Shown piece by piece: positions 1 to 5,237 of a stretch of 6,894 nt of DNA. The number at the start of each line of letters is the position of its first letter. Position 1 is the stretch's first letter. Below the pieces are notes generated by a model, which did not search any database, was not told where the DNA came from, and saw only the letters and a list, made by a program, of their open reading frames with translations. Origin of the DNA: Limiplasma merdipullorum (GTDB taxonomy: Bacteria; Bacillota; Clostridia; Christensenellales; Aristaeellaceae); the NCBI GenBank assembly GCA_018711955.1, contig DVHQ01000182.1, forward strand, positions 1-6,894, written 5' to 3'. A program made the position numbers and the translations under genes.

Positions 1-153
1 GCCCCCCGCTTCGCTTTCAGCTGCTGTTTTCGGCTCCTCCTCATTTTCATCAGAGCCGTTCGTATTCACGTTGATTTTAATCACTTTTTCATCATTATTT
101 TCAAAAGTGCTGTTATCCATGTCGATTTTAATCACGATTTTTCCGTCCGCCAT
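1..153 (-). CDS. N-terminal part of an unidentified acidic protein (runs off the left edge)
   Basis: Only the first 51 codons are in the window; the frame is open to base 1. The start is ATG at 153, about 6 nt after a G-rich GGGGGCGG site. An in-frame ATG at 168 is possible, but its GGGAGA lies directly against the codon. The protein begins MADGKIVIKIDMDN and contains a second copy of the strand-like motif, EKVIKINVN, 17 residues later. It then turns acidic (DENEEEP). The 12-base string coding for VIKI is identical in both copies. Bases 61-140 are only about 29% G+C, far below the neighbours, which may indicate recent acquisition or selection on a Lys/Asn/Asp/Glu-rich peptide. The opening loosely resembles the start of some Firmicutes phage tail tape-measure proteins, but 51 residues cannot establish that. 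A clear promoter sits just upstream. Function unknown. Confidence 0.6.
   Translation of the reverse strand, partial: MADGKIVIKIDMDNSTFENNDEKVIKINVNTNGSDENEEEPKTAAESEAGG
73..135. repeat. In-frame 12-bp direct repeat inside the partial gene
   Basis: The plus-strand string GATTTTAATCAC occurs at 73-84 and again at 124-135, exactly 51 bp apart (17 codons). On the minus strand both copies encode the core of a VIKI strand followed by Asp or Asn. The identity at DNA level suggests a short internal duplication, or a repeat motif kept by constraint on the protein. Confidence 0.6.
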
Positions 154-194
154 CTTTACCGCCCCCATTCTCCCGTTTCGTATGGTCTTGCCAT

Positions 195-224
195 ATTATA
201 GCATGGCCGACCACAGACCGTCAA
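195..224 (-). promoter_or_regulatory. Extended -10 promoter for the leftward partial gene
   Basis: Reading the minus strand, a TTGACG -35 (219-224) is followed after 18 bp by a perfect TATAAT -10 (195-200) preceded by TGC, an extended -10. Expected initiation is near 188, giving a leader of about 35 nt before the ATG at 153. It is one of the two best promoter matches in the window. Confidence 0.75.
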
Positions 225-378
225 CGCGAGACAGGCCATATGTCAGGCCGTTTGGGCGCAGGCCGCGGCGTTTCGTTCATCAGAAAAAGCCTTTCAGCTT
301 CCCCGCGTCCTTTTCAGCGTCGCCCATGGGCGTCGGTACCACACGCTTCCGCCCCATGCGGAGCGCTTTTTTGCACGC

Positions 379-404
379 AAAAGGGGCGGCGAAACCGCCG
401 CCCC
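379..404 (-). terminator. Intrinsic terminator of the lipoprotein gene
   Basis: On the minus strand a perfect 9-bp G+C-only stem, GGGGCGGCG / CGCCGCCCC (383-391 paired with 396-404), closes a GTTT loop. It is followed directly by TTTT (379-382) and, after GCGTGC, an A-run. It lies 4 nt past the TGA of the gene at 409-804. The U-run is short but the stem is very stable. There is no T-run on the plus strand, so it works leftward only. Confidence 0.8.
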
Positions 405-408
405 ATCT

Positions 409-804
409 TCACTCGTTGGGGATCGTCTCCAGTGCCTCCCGCACGCCCTCATCCGCGCCGCCGTACACCAGCACAAAGCGCAGGCCAAAGCGGGTTGCCA
501 ACCCGTACCTCTCCGTGTCCACGCGGCCGCTCAGGTAATCGGCACGGTTGCTCTCATCAAAGTAGACCAGCACTTCCTCCCGGCCATCCAGCATGAGGCT
601 GTCCCATGCTTCGGGCCCCGCTATGGGCACATCGCGCCCGCTGTCCGCAAGGGGCGAAAGCTCGCAGGCATAGCCCAGGTTCTCAAAGTAGTCCAGCAGC
701 TTCTGGTACAGTTCTTCGCGCGGCGGATTGGCCGCGCAGGCGCACACCAGCCCCAGACATGCTGCCAGCAGACAGACCAGCGCCCGGCTTCGGTTTGCTT
801 TCAC
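409..804 (-). CDS. Small putative lipoprotein, function unknown
   Basis: This encodes 131 residues. I chose GTG at 804 because a GGGGGG Shine-Dalgarno lies about 8 nt upstream and the product then opens with a lipoprotein-type signal: basic VKANRSR, hydrophobic core ALVCLLAACLGLVCA, then Cys23 followed by AANPP. The most likely lipobox is VCA-C23; LAA-C16 is an alternative with a shorter hydrophobic core. A longer reading from GTG 876 has no ribosome site and runs into the promoter of the divergent gene. The mature part is about 108 residues, acidic and soluble-looking, with an amphipathic stretch (EELYQKLLDYFENLGY) and a C-terminal part containing FGLRFVLVYGG. I recognise no enzyme motif. 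It would be anchored to the outer face of the membrane after lipidation by Lgt, whose gene is also in this window. It ends at a strong terminator, so it is probably monocistronic. Confidence 0.7.
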   Translation of the reverse strand: MKANRSRALVCLLAACLGLVCACAANPPREELYQKLLDYFENLGYACELSPLADSGRDVPIAGPEAWDSLMLDGREEVLVYFDESNRADYLSGRVDTERYGLATRFGLRFVLVYGGADEGVREALETIPNE

Positions 805-828
805 AGGTTTGTCCCCCCAGACCGCGCT

Positions 829-857
829 TTGCGTTTCATACCGTTTTATGCTACAAT
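829..857 (+). promoter_or_regulatory. Extended -10 promoter for the cysteine-rich protein gene
   Basis: A TACAAT -10 at 852-857 is preceded by TGC (extended -10). The -35 is poor (TTGCGT at 829-834, 17-bp spacer). Expected initiation is near 864, about 30 nt before the ATG at 895 and upstream of an AAGGAGG ribosome site at 879-885. It overlaps the region just upstream of the divergent lipoprotein gene, so the two may interfere or be coordinated. Confidence 0.55.
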
Positions 858-894
858 GACTGCACTCTTTTTTCACTTAAGGAGGCGACTTGTC

Positions 895-1107
895 ATGCGT
901 TGCGGCTGCCCGCATTGCGAGGCATACATGATTCAGTCCGAAACCGAAGGCATGGCCTGCGTGTGCCCCTCGTGCGGCTACCGCTGCAATGCCTGTCTGG
1001 GCACCGGCACCGTTATCTCCCGTGAGCGCCTGAAAGCGCTGAAGGACACGGACTGGTTCGCCCCGCAGTTTGACAGCCCCGTCAGCGACGAGGAGGACAC
1101 GCCCTGA
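895..1107 (+). CDS. 70-residue eight-cysteine zinc-ribbon-like protein
   Basis: The start ATG at 895 follows AAGGAGG (879-885) at 9 nt spacing. An in-frame ATG at 829 lies within the promoter and lacks a ribosome site. The first half holds eight cysteines (3, 5, 8, 22, 24, 27, 31, 34) arranged as CGCPHC, then CVCPSC, then CNAC. The paired CPxC knuckles 14-16 residues apart are the hallmark of a zinc ribbon, and the four further cysteines could support a second metal. The C-terminal half (from about residue 42) has a helix-like RERLKALK and an acidic tail ending SDEEDTP. There is no signal peptide or membrane segment, so it is probably cytosolic. Such mini zinc ribbons are often nucleic-acid or protein adaptors, but nothing here shows which. 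It stands alone, convergent with mntP, with 5 bp between stops. Confidence 0.75.
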   Translation: MRCGCPHCEAYMIQSETEGMACVCPSCGYRCNACLGTGTVISRERLKALKDTDWFAPQFDSPVSDEEDTP

Positions 1108-1112
1108 CTCCC

Positions 1113-1676
1113 TCAGAGCAGCCCAATGTGCTCCAACAGGATTTTCAAACCGATGAGCACCAGCACCGTTCCGCCCGCGATTTCCGCCTTTTTCTGAAAC
1201 CGCGTGCCAAAGCGGTTGCCTGCCGCCACGCCCACGAAGGACAGCACAAAGGTGATACAGCCGATAATAAGCACCGCGGGAACGATGCTTACCTTCAAAA
1301 ATGCAAAGGTGATGCCCACCGCCAGTGCGTCAATGCTGGTAGCAACCGCCAGCATCAGCAGTTCCCTGAGGTTCAGGGTGCTTTCGGACGCACATGTTTC
1401 GGATTCCGGCGCCTCGTGAAACGCGTCCCAGATCATCTTGCCGCCGATGTAACCCAGTAGCGCAAAGGCGATCCAGTGATCCACCGATGTGATATAGCGC
1501 GCAAACTGCGTGCCCAGCACCCAGCCGATCAGGGGCATCATGGCCTGAAACACGCCAAAAAACAGTGCAATCACCGCCGCGTGCGCGTAGTTGATGCGCC
1601 GCATGCTTAAGCCCTTGCAAAGCGCCACCGCAAAAGCATCCATCGACAGTCCCACGCCGATGAGGACCAGTTCCAT
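1113..1676 (-). CDS. mntP: Manganese efflux pump MntP
   Basis: MntP (formerly UPF0059/DUF204) exports Mn2+ across the cytoplasmic membrane and protects against manganese excess. The 187-residue product has the family's usual length and about six membrane helices in two related halves. Each half carries an intramembrane Asp motif: SMDAFAV (Asp13) in helix 1 and the matching SIDALAV (Asp116) in the second half. The central loop (about residues 86-103) is acidic. I took ATG at 1676, 10 nt from a GGGGGAG ribosome site (1687-1693); an in-frame TTG at 1682 would leave only 4 nt. A near-consensus promoter lies upstream, divergent from an MntR/DtxR-type regulator gene, the expected partner for metal-dependent control. 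I found no yybP-ykoY (Mn2+ riboswitch) leader: the leader is only about 49 nt. Assignment is firm; metal specificity is from the family. Confidence 0.95.
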   Translation of the reverse strand: MELVLIGVGLSMDAFAVALCKGLSMRRINYAHAAVIALFFGVFQAMMPLIGWVLGTQFARYITSVDHWIAFALLGYIGGKMIWDAFHEAPESETCASESTLNLRELLMLAVATSIDALAVGITFAFLKVSIVPAVLIIGCITFVLSFVGVAAGNRFGTRFQKKAEIAGGTVLVLIGLKILLEHIGLL

Positions 1677-1697
1677 AGACAAGCAACTCCCCCGCTC

Positions 1698-1716
1698 CCC
1701 TTCCCAGCCGGAAGGG
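1698..1716 (-). promoter_or_regulatory. Hairpin in the mntP leader just before the ribosome site
   Basis: A perfect 7-bp inverted repeat, CCCTTCC / GGAAGGG, with a 5-nt loop lies in the predicted mntP leader, 4 nt upstream of its GGGGGAG site. It lacks a U-run, so it is not a terminator. It could affect ribosome access or mRNA stability, or be incidental. Confidence 0.4.
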
Positions 1717-1731
1717 TATATAAGAGTCCTT

Positions 1732-1760
1732 ATTTTAGCTTATCGCCATGTGGTTGTCAA
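1732..1760 (-). promoter_or_regulatory. Near-consensus promoter of mntP
   Basis: On the minus strand a perfect TTGACA -35 (1755-1760) and a TAAAAT -10 (1732-1737) are separated by exactly 17 bp. Expected initiation is near 1725, giving a leader of about 49 nt. A promoter this strong for an efflux pump would normally need repression, or the pump is expressed constitutively. In enterobacteria MntR-type control of mntP is activating; the direction here is unknown. Confidence 0.8.
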
Positions 1761-1764
1761 CATG
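1747..1764. promoter_or_regulatory. Candidate MntR operator over the mntP -35 box
   Basis: CATGTGG-TTGT-CAACATG is an imperfect palindrome (7-bp arms, one mismatch, 4-bp centre) that covers the mntP -35 hexamer and lies upstream of the mntR promoter. DtxR/MntR regulators bind palindromes of about 18-22 bp, so size and place fit. The match to any known MntR box is not close, and arms this short can arise by chance. Confidence 0.35.
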
Positions 1765-1769
1765 ACGCA

Positions 1770-1811
1770 TTGTGTTTTCATACCGAATATGATAGGATAA
1801 CGCAAAGGAGG
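1770..1811 (+). promoter_or_regulatory. Probable mntR promoter and ribosome site
   Basis: TAGGAT at 1793-1798 with a TGA extension, 17 bp after TTGTGT (1770-1775), is one possible promoter. TATGAT at 1788-1793 is a better -10 hexamer but has no good -35. An inverted repeat TCATA-CCGAA-TATGA (1778-1792) overlaps these elements and could mediate autoregulation. The ribosome site AAAGGAGG (1804-1811) is strong and sets the ATG at 1820. With the TAGGAT option the leader would be only about 15 nt, so the -10 choice is uncertain. Confidence 0.45.
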
Positions 1812-1819
1812 TTTTCCGT

Positions 1820-2185
1820 ATGAAGATTCATGAATCCGCTGAGGATTATCTTGAAACGATATTGATGTTTTGTGAACAGCACGGCTCCGCGCGCTCGGTG
1901 GATATCGCCGCGCACCTTGGCGTGACCAAGCCCTCGGTCAGCTTTGCCATGAAGCGCCTGCGCGAAAACGGCTATATCCTCATGGGAGACGACAACCGCA
2001 TCACCCTCACCGAGCAGGGCGAAGCCATCGCGCGCCGCATCTGGGAGCGCCATAACCTGCTCACCAGCTTTTTTATCCGCCTGGGCGTGAGCGAATCCGT
2101 GGCTCGCGCCGACGCCTGTAAGATCGAACACGATCTGAGCGATGAAACCTTCGACGCCATCCGCCGCCATGCGCAGCGTGCCTAG
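1820..2185 (+). CDS. mntR: Short MntR/DtxR-family metal-dependent transcriptional regulator
   Basis: The 121-residue product is a compact DtxR/MntR regulator: N-terminal winged helix (about 4-72, with VTKPSVSFAMKRL as recognition helix and an ITLTEQG wing) and a helical dimerisation/metal domain (about 73-120). It lacks the SH3-like domain of DtxR/IdeR, as expected for MntR-type proteins. Metal ligands, by alignment from memory with Bacillus subtilis MntR, are Asp9, Glu12, His78, Glu103 and His104. The position of B. subtilis Glu99 is Cys100 (DACKIEH), as in iron-sensing DtxR. The site thus mixes MntR-like Asp and DtxR-like Cys, leaving Mn versus Fe response open. It probably senses Mn2+ and controls the divergent mntP, and perhaps itself. 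Start is ATG 1820, 8 nt after AAAGGAGG. The next gene begins 16 nt after the TAG or overlaps it, suggesting cotranscription. Confidence 0.88.
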   Translation: MKIHESAEDYLETILMFCEQHGSARSVDIAAHLGVTKPSVSFAMKRLRENGYILMGDDNRITLTEQGEAIARRIWERHNLLTSFFIRLGVSESVARADACKIEHDLSDETFDAIRRHAQRA

Positions 2186-2201
2186 CGGACCGGCCCGCCC
2201 C

Positions 2202-3434
2202 ATGAGAGCGCTTACGCCGCTGAGCCTGCTGGCGCGCTTTGTGGTCATGGCGGCGCTGGGCCTGATGATTCTCGTTGCGCCGGGCTTTACACAGCGCTGG
2301 CTGCATGCGCTGTTTACCGCCGCGCTTATGATCAACGGCGTGGCCGCTCTGTCCGTCTCCCTGTTTCAGCGGAGGGAGGCGCATCCGCACGCGATGCTTT
2401 CAGGCGTGGTATCGCTGGGCGCGGGGCTGTTTGCGGCACTCTTTCCCGGCGTGCTGATGAAAAGCGTGACGCTGGCCATCGGCCTGTGGTCGCTGCTGGT
2501 GTGCGTGGCGCAGGTTGGCTATGTAGTGCAGCTGATCGTCATGGGCGAGCGTGGGAGGATCAAGTTCGCGCTGCTGGCTGCTCTTTCGCTGGTCACGGGC
2601 GTCAGCCTGTTGTGGGGATATTCGGCGGGATGCGCGCTGCAATGGCTGGCGGGCGTCTACCTGCTGGTCTACGCCCTGTGGCAGCTGATGGATCTGTTGG
2701 GCGTGCTGATTAACCGCAACGTGGAAAGCAGCCGCCTGCTCAGCCGTCTGCGCGTGCATCCGCCCGTGCTGCTGACGGCGCTCCTGCCCTCTGTTGTGCT
2801 CAGGCGGCTCAGCGCCCGGTATGCAACGCTTACGCAGGATGTGGTGATCCCCAAGCCTTCTCCCGCACGCGAAAGCTGGCCCGAAACGCTGGAAGTGGTG
2901 TTTCATCTGGGCAAAAACGTGGCCTTCGGCTTCGGGCACGTGGTAGTCAGCCTGCGGGGAGTCACCTATTCCTATGGCTGCTATGACGAAAGCAGCAACC
3001 GTCTGTTCGGCGCGCTGTCCGACGGGGTGATTCTGGTCTGTCCCACGGAGAGCTATATTCCCTACTGCCAGGCCATCGAACACAAGCTGCTGATTGGCTT
3101 CACGCTGGGCCTGAGCGAGGAAGCCGCCGGCATGCTGGAGGGCGGCATGCGTGCCCGCCTCAAAAGCGACTGCGCGCCCTGGACGCCCCCGGACCGTCCG
3201 GAGTACGGCTTTGGCGCGCGGTTTTACAAGGTGCGGCGCGGCGTATTCCGCCTTTACAACGTGATGCGCACCAACTGCTGCGCCATGGCGCAGATCATTG
3301 CCTCCGGAACGGGGCTGAATCTGTTGCCCCCCAATGGCTTCGTTACGCCCGGCGCATATTTTGAATATCTGGAAAGCGAGCTTCGGGACCCCGAAAGCAA
3401 TGTATTGGAAATGCGCATCTACGCGCATCGTTGA
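2202..3434 (+). CDS. Six-helix HdeD/DUF308-like membrane domain fused to a permuted papain-like domain
   Basis: The 410-residue product has two parts. Residues about 10-170 form six hydrophobic helices (roughly 10-29, 33-55, 64-85, 88-114, 121-142, 146-170), with the spacing and Gly/Ala/Leu-rich look of HdeD/DUF308 proteins, which usually end there. After a linker (about 171-230) a soluble domain follows with GFGHVVVSL (His246), YSYGCYDE, and near the end a TNCC motif (Cys359/Cys360). His first, Cys later, with Cys in an N-C context, is the order of circularly permuted papain-fold proteins (LRAT, YiiX/NlpC-P60 relatives), which act as peptidases, amidases or acyltransferases on lipids or peptides. 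This domain call is motif recognition, not alignment. The start is uncertain: in-frame ATGs at 2142 and 2169 overlap mntR, and none has a good ribosome site, so I favour reinitiation at 2202. It is convergent with recX, 4 bp between stops. The link to manganese is only positional. Confidence 0.7.
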   Translation: MRALTPLSLLARFVVMAALGLMILVAPGFTQRWLHALFTAALMINGVAALSVSLFQRREAHPHAMLSGVVSLGAGLFAALFPGVLMKSVTLAIGLWSLLVCVAQVGYVVQLIVMGERGRIKFALLAALSLVTGVSLLWGYSAGCALQWLAGVYLLVYALWQLMDLLGVLINRNVESSRLLSRLRVHPPVLLTALLPSVVLRRLSARYATLTQDVVIPKPSPARESWPETLEVVFHLGKNVAFGFGHVVVSLRGVTYSYGCYDESSNRLFGALSDGVILVCPTESYIPYCQAIEHKLLIGFTLGLSEEAAGMLEGGMRARLKSDCAPWTPPDRPEYGFGARFYKVRRGVFRLYNVMRTNCCAMAQIIASGTGLNLLPPNGFVTPGAYFEYLESELRDPESNVLEMRIYAHR

Positions 3435-3438
3435 GGGT

Positions 3439-4074
3439 TCATTCCCCCTGCGCTTCTTCCAGCGCCTGCTCCACGGCACGGTGCGCGCTCTCAAAATCAT
3501 ATCCTCTGCGGGCCATGGCGGCCATCAGCTTCGCCATGGCCTTTTTTGCGTCCGGCTCGCCCGCGTAGCGGCGCAGCAGCTTTTGCGCCAGCGCCAGGGC
3601 GGCGGCATCTCCTTCCTCCCTGTCCAGCGCGTCCACGGCGCGCTCCGCCACATCACGGCTAACACCCTTGTGGACCAGCTCGCGCAGGATGCGCCCGCGC
3701 CCGATCTGATGCCGTGCGCGCGCGGCGGCCCATTCGCAGGCAAAGGCCTCGTCATCCAAAAGGCCTTCCTTCTCCAGCTTATAGAGCACCATATCCACGG
3801 TATCATCCATATAGCCGTAGGCCTCCAGCTTTTGACGGATCTCACCCGTGGAGCGCGCCCGCGCTGCCAGCAGGCGCACTGCGCCCGCCAGCGCCTGAGG
3901 ATACTGGCGCGGCAGGAGCCACTGTTTCAGGACGTCCAGATCTTCCACGTCGCCCGGCCGGAGCGGGGAGTGTTCCAGCCAGGCCCCACGGCCAAACCAC
4001 AGCCGTTCGCCGCCCTCGAAACGAACCATCGCACCCCGGCGGCTTTCCTCCACCTCGGCGACGACATCGTTCAT
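3439..4074 (-). CDS. recX: Regulatory protein RecX
   Basis: RecX binds in the groove of RecA filaments and limits or modulates homologous recombination and SOS induction in the cytosol. The 211-residue product has an N-terminal beta-rich extension (about 1-45) common in Gram-positive RecX, then tandem three-helix repeats. Diagnostic segments include STGEIRQKLEAYGY (75-88), LEKEGLLDDEAFA (100-112), IGRGRILRELVHKGV (124-138) and a last repeat with KKAMAKLMAAMARRGYDFE (177-195). The ATG shares an ATGA overlap with the stop of the upstream hydrolase gene, a typical sign of translational coupling, with AAGG just before it. It is the last gene of the leftward operon. No lexA-like box or separate promoter was seen, so expression probably depends on the envelope genes upstream. 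recA is not in the window. Assignment is confident. Confidence 0.92.
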   Translation of the reverse strand: MNDVVAEVEESRRGAMVRFEGGERLWFGRGAWLEHSPLRPGDVEDLDVLKQWLLPRQYPQALAGAVRLLAARARSTGEIRQKLEAYGYMDDTVDMVLYKLEKEGLLDDEAFACEWAAARARHQIGRGRILRELVHKGVSRDVAERAVDALDREEGDAAALALAQKLLRRYAGEPDAKKAMAKLMAAMARRGYDFESAHRAVEQALEEAQGE

Positions 4075-5237
4075 GCCTTCCCGTCCTTTCCATCCTCCAG
4101 GCAGATACGGATCAGCTCACGGTTCACCTGCGCCAGGTGCCCCATGCGCTGTTCGCTGCATCCGCTGTCCAGCAGCACAAAGCCGTTCCCCTGCCCGTCG
4201 AAAAACAGCCCGTTCACCGCACCGTAGGCAAATCCCTGATGCCCCCACAGCGTGCGGCTGCACACCGCGCGATCGTCCAGAGTCAAAAGCCCCATCCCGT
4301 GGCGCATGTTCACGGTCTTTTCGGGCCAGCCCGCCACGGGGCAGCGCATCTCCTCCACGCTTCGCGCATCCAGAAAGCCATCGCCGCCACCCCAGGCCAC
4401 CAGTGCCAGACGTGCCAGATCCGGCGCGGTGATGAACAGGTTTCCCGCCGCGGGCAGGTACCGCTGCTCGGGATCCGGCTCCTTCATTGGAGCGGACGAC
4501 GCAATACGCTTTGCCGCGTAGAACGCGCGGGCAGGCGGCAGCACGCGGTAGCTGTCCGCAACCGTCTCCACGTCCAGCCCCGAAGGGTCGAACGTGCCCG
4601 CAACGCCCAGCGGCTCCAGCAGCTCCTGCTGCATCAGCTGCTCAAAGCTCATGTCGAAGCGCTTTTCCAGGAGGCTGGCCACCATGCCTGCCGCCAGATT
4701 GCTGTAGCGAAACACCGTGCCCGGCACGGCGGGCAGATAGCTTCGCGGATCGGACAATAGCTCGCTCAGGGGCGAATTGCTTTGGAAAGCGGCAAAGTAC
4801 GCGGGCGAATCCACAATGCTGGACGTGTGGCTGAGCAGCATGCCCAGGGTGATGGGCGCGTCCGGACAATGCGGGTTGCCTATGCGGCATCCCCACAGCT
4901 CACTGATTTCCTCTGTCACGCTCAGGCGCCCCTGGGTTTGCAGCCGGAACACCAGCAGCGCCGTGACCATCTTGGCCACCGACGCCGTGCGGAACACCGT
5001 ATCCGGTGCGACCGGACGCTTTACCGGCTCCAGAGCTGCGTGGCCCGCACAGATGCATTCCGTCAGGCTTCCCCCTTCGAACCGCTGCACGCACGCGCCC
5101 ACGCACCGCTTGCGCCACAGTGCGCGCGCCACGGCATCCGCCTTCGTGGCGCCCCGTGGCGCACGCCAGGCGGGGCGCTGTCCCAGTACAGGCAGCGCAA
5201 GCCCATATAACAGGTTTTTTACGGTTCCGACCGGCAT
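4071..5237 (-). CDS. Serine hydrolase of the beta-lactamase / penicillin-binding-protein fold
   Basis: The 388-residue product carries the three active-site motifs of the class C beta-lactamase-like (beta-lactamase-related, Pfam PF00144-type) family. These are SVAK with nucleophile Ser86 and Lys89, YSN at 178-180, and HQG at 333-335 in place of KTG. LLSHTSSI (134-141) is also typical. Such proteins include D-aminopeptidases, esterases and PBP4*-like carboxypeptidases, so the substrate cannot be read from sequence and true antibiotic resistance is unlikely to be its role. No convincing signal peptide is visible: the N-terminus has only a short apolar VKNLLYGLALPVLG before Arg-rich sequence, so it may be cytosolic or loosely membrane-associated. 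I chose ATG 5237, about 8 nt after GAGGAG. The open frame extends 99 codons further, but only as antiframe overlap with lgt. It overlaps lgt by 19 bp and recX by 4 bp. Confidence 0.87.
   Translation of the reverse strand: MPVGTVKNLLYGLALPVLGQRPAWRAPRGATKADAVARALWRKRCVGACVQRFEGGSLTECICAGHAALEPVKRPVAPDTVFRTASVAKMVTALLVFRLQTQGRLSVTEEISELWGCRIGNPHCPDAPITLGMLLSHTSSIVDSPAYFAAFQSNSPLSELLSDPRSYLPAVPGTVFRYSNLAAGMVASLLEKRFDMSFEQLMQQELLEPLGVAGTFDPSGLDVETVADSYRVLPPARAFYAAKRIASSAPMKEPDPEQRYLPAAGNLFITAPDLARLALVAWGGGDGFLDARSVEEMRCPVAGWPEKTVNMRHGMGLLTLDDRAVCSRTLWGHQGFAYGAVNGLFFDGQGNGFVLLDSGCSEQRMGHLAQVNRELIRICLEDGKDGKA

Noticed and set aside
1..153. Phage tail tape-measure protein
   Set aside because: Only the opening residues resemble such proteins. 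No coiled-coil body or neighbouring tail gene is visible, so the product is left unnamed.
321..332. Perfect 12-bp palindrome CGCCCATGGGCG
   Set aside because: It is isolated, GC-rich and not near a promoter; a palindrome of this size is expected by chance in such sequence.
805..876. Upstream extension of the lipoprotein gene to GTG 876
   Set aside because: No ribosome site precedes GTG 876, and starting there would bury the signal peptide 24 residues in. GTG 804 has a good site.
1677..1819. yybP-ykoY manganese riboswitch upstream of mntP
   Set aside because: The leader from the predicted start site is about 49 nt and shows only one simple hairpin.
2400..3500. Long minus-strand open frame (366 codons) opposite the membrane fusion gene
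   Set aside because: It is rich in Gln, His and Arg and has no motif or ribosome site; this is the usual antisense shadow of a GC-rich gene.
3714..4760. Long plus-strand open frame (348 codons) opposite recX and the hydrolase
   Set aside because: It runs across two well-identified minus-strand genes and has an Arg/Pro/His-rich composition typical of a shadow frame.
4071..5237. Antibiotic-resistance beta-lactamase
   Set aside because: The motifs define the broad serine-hydrolase family, and the gene sits in a housekeeping operon without a clear export signal. Resistance is not supported.
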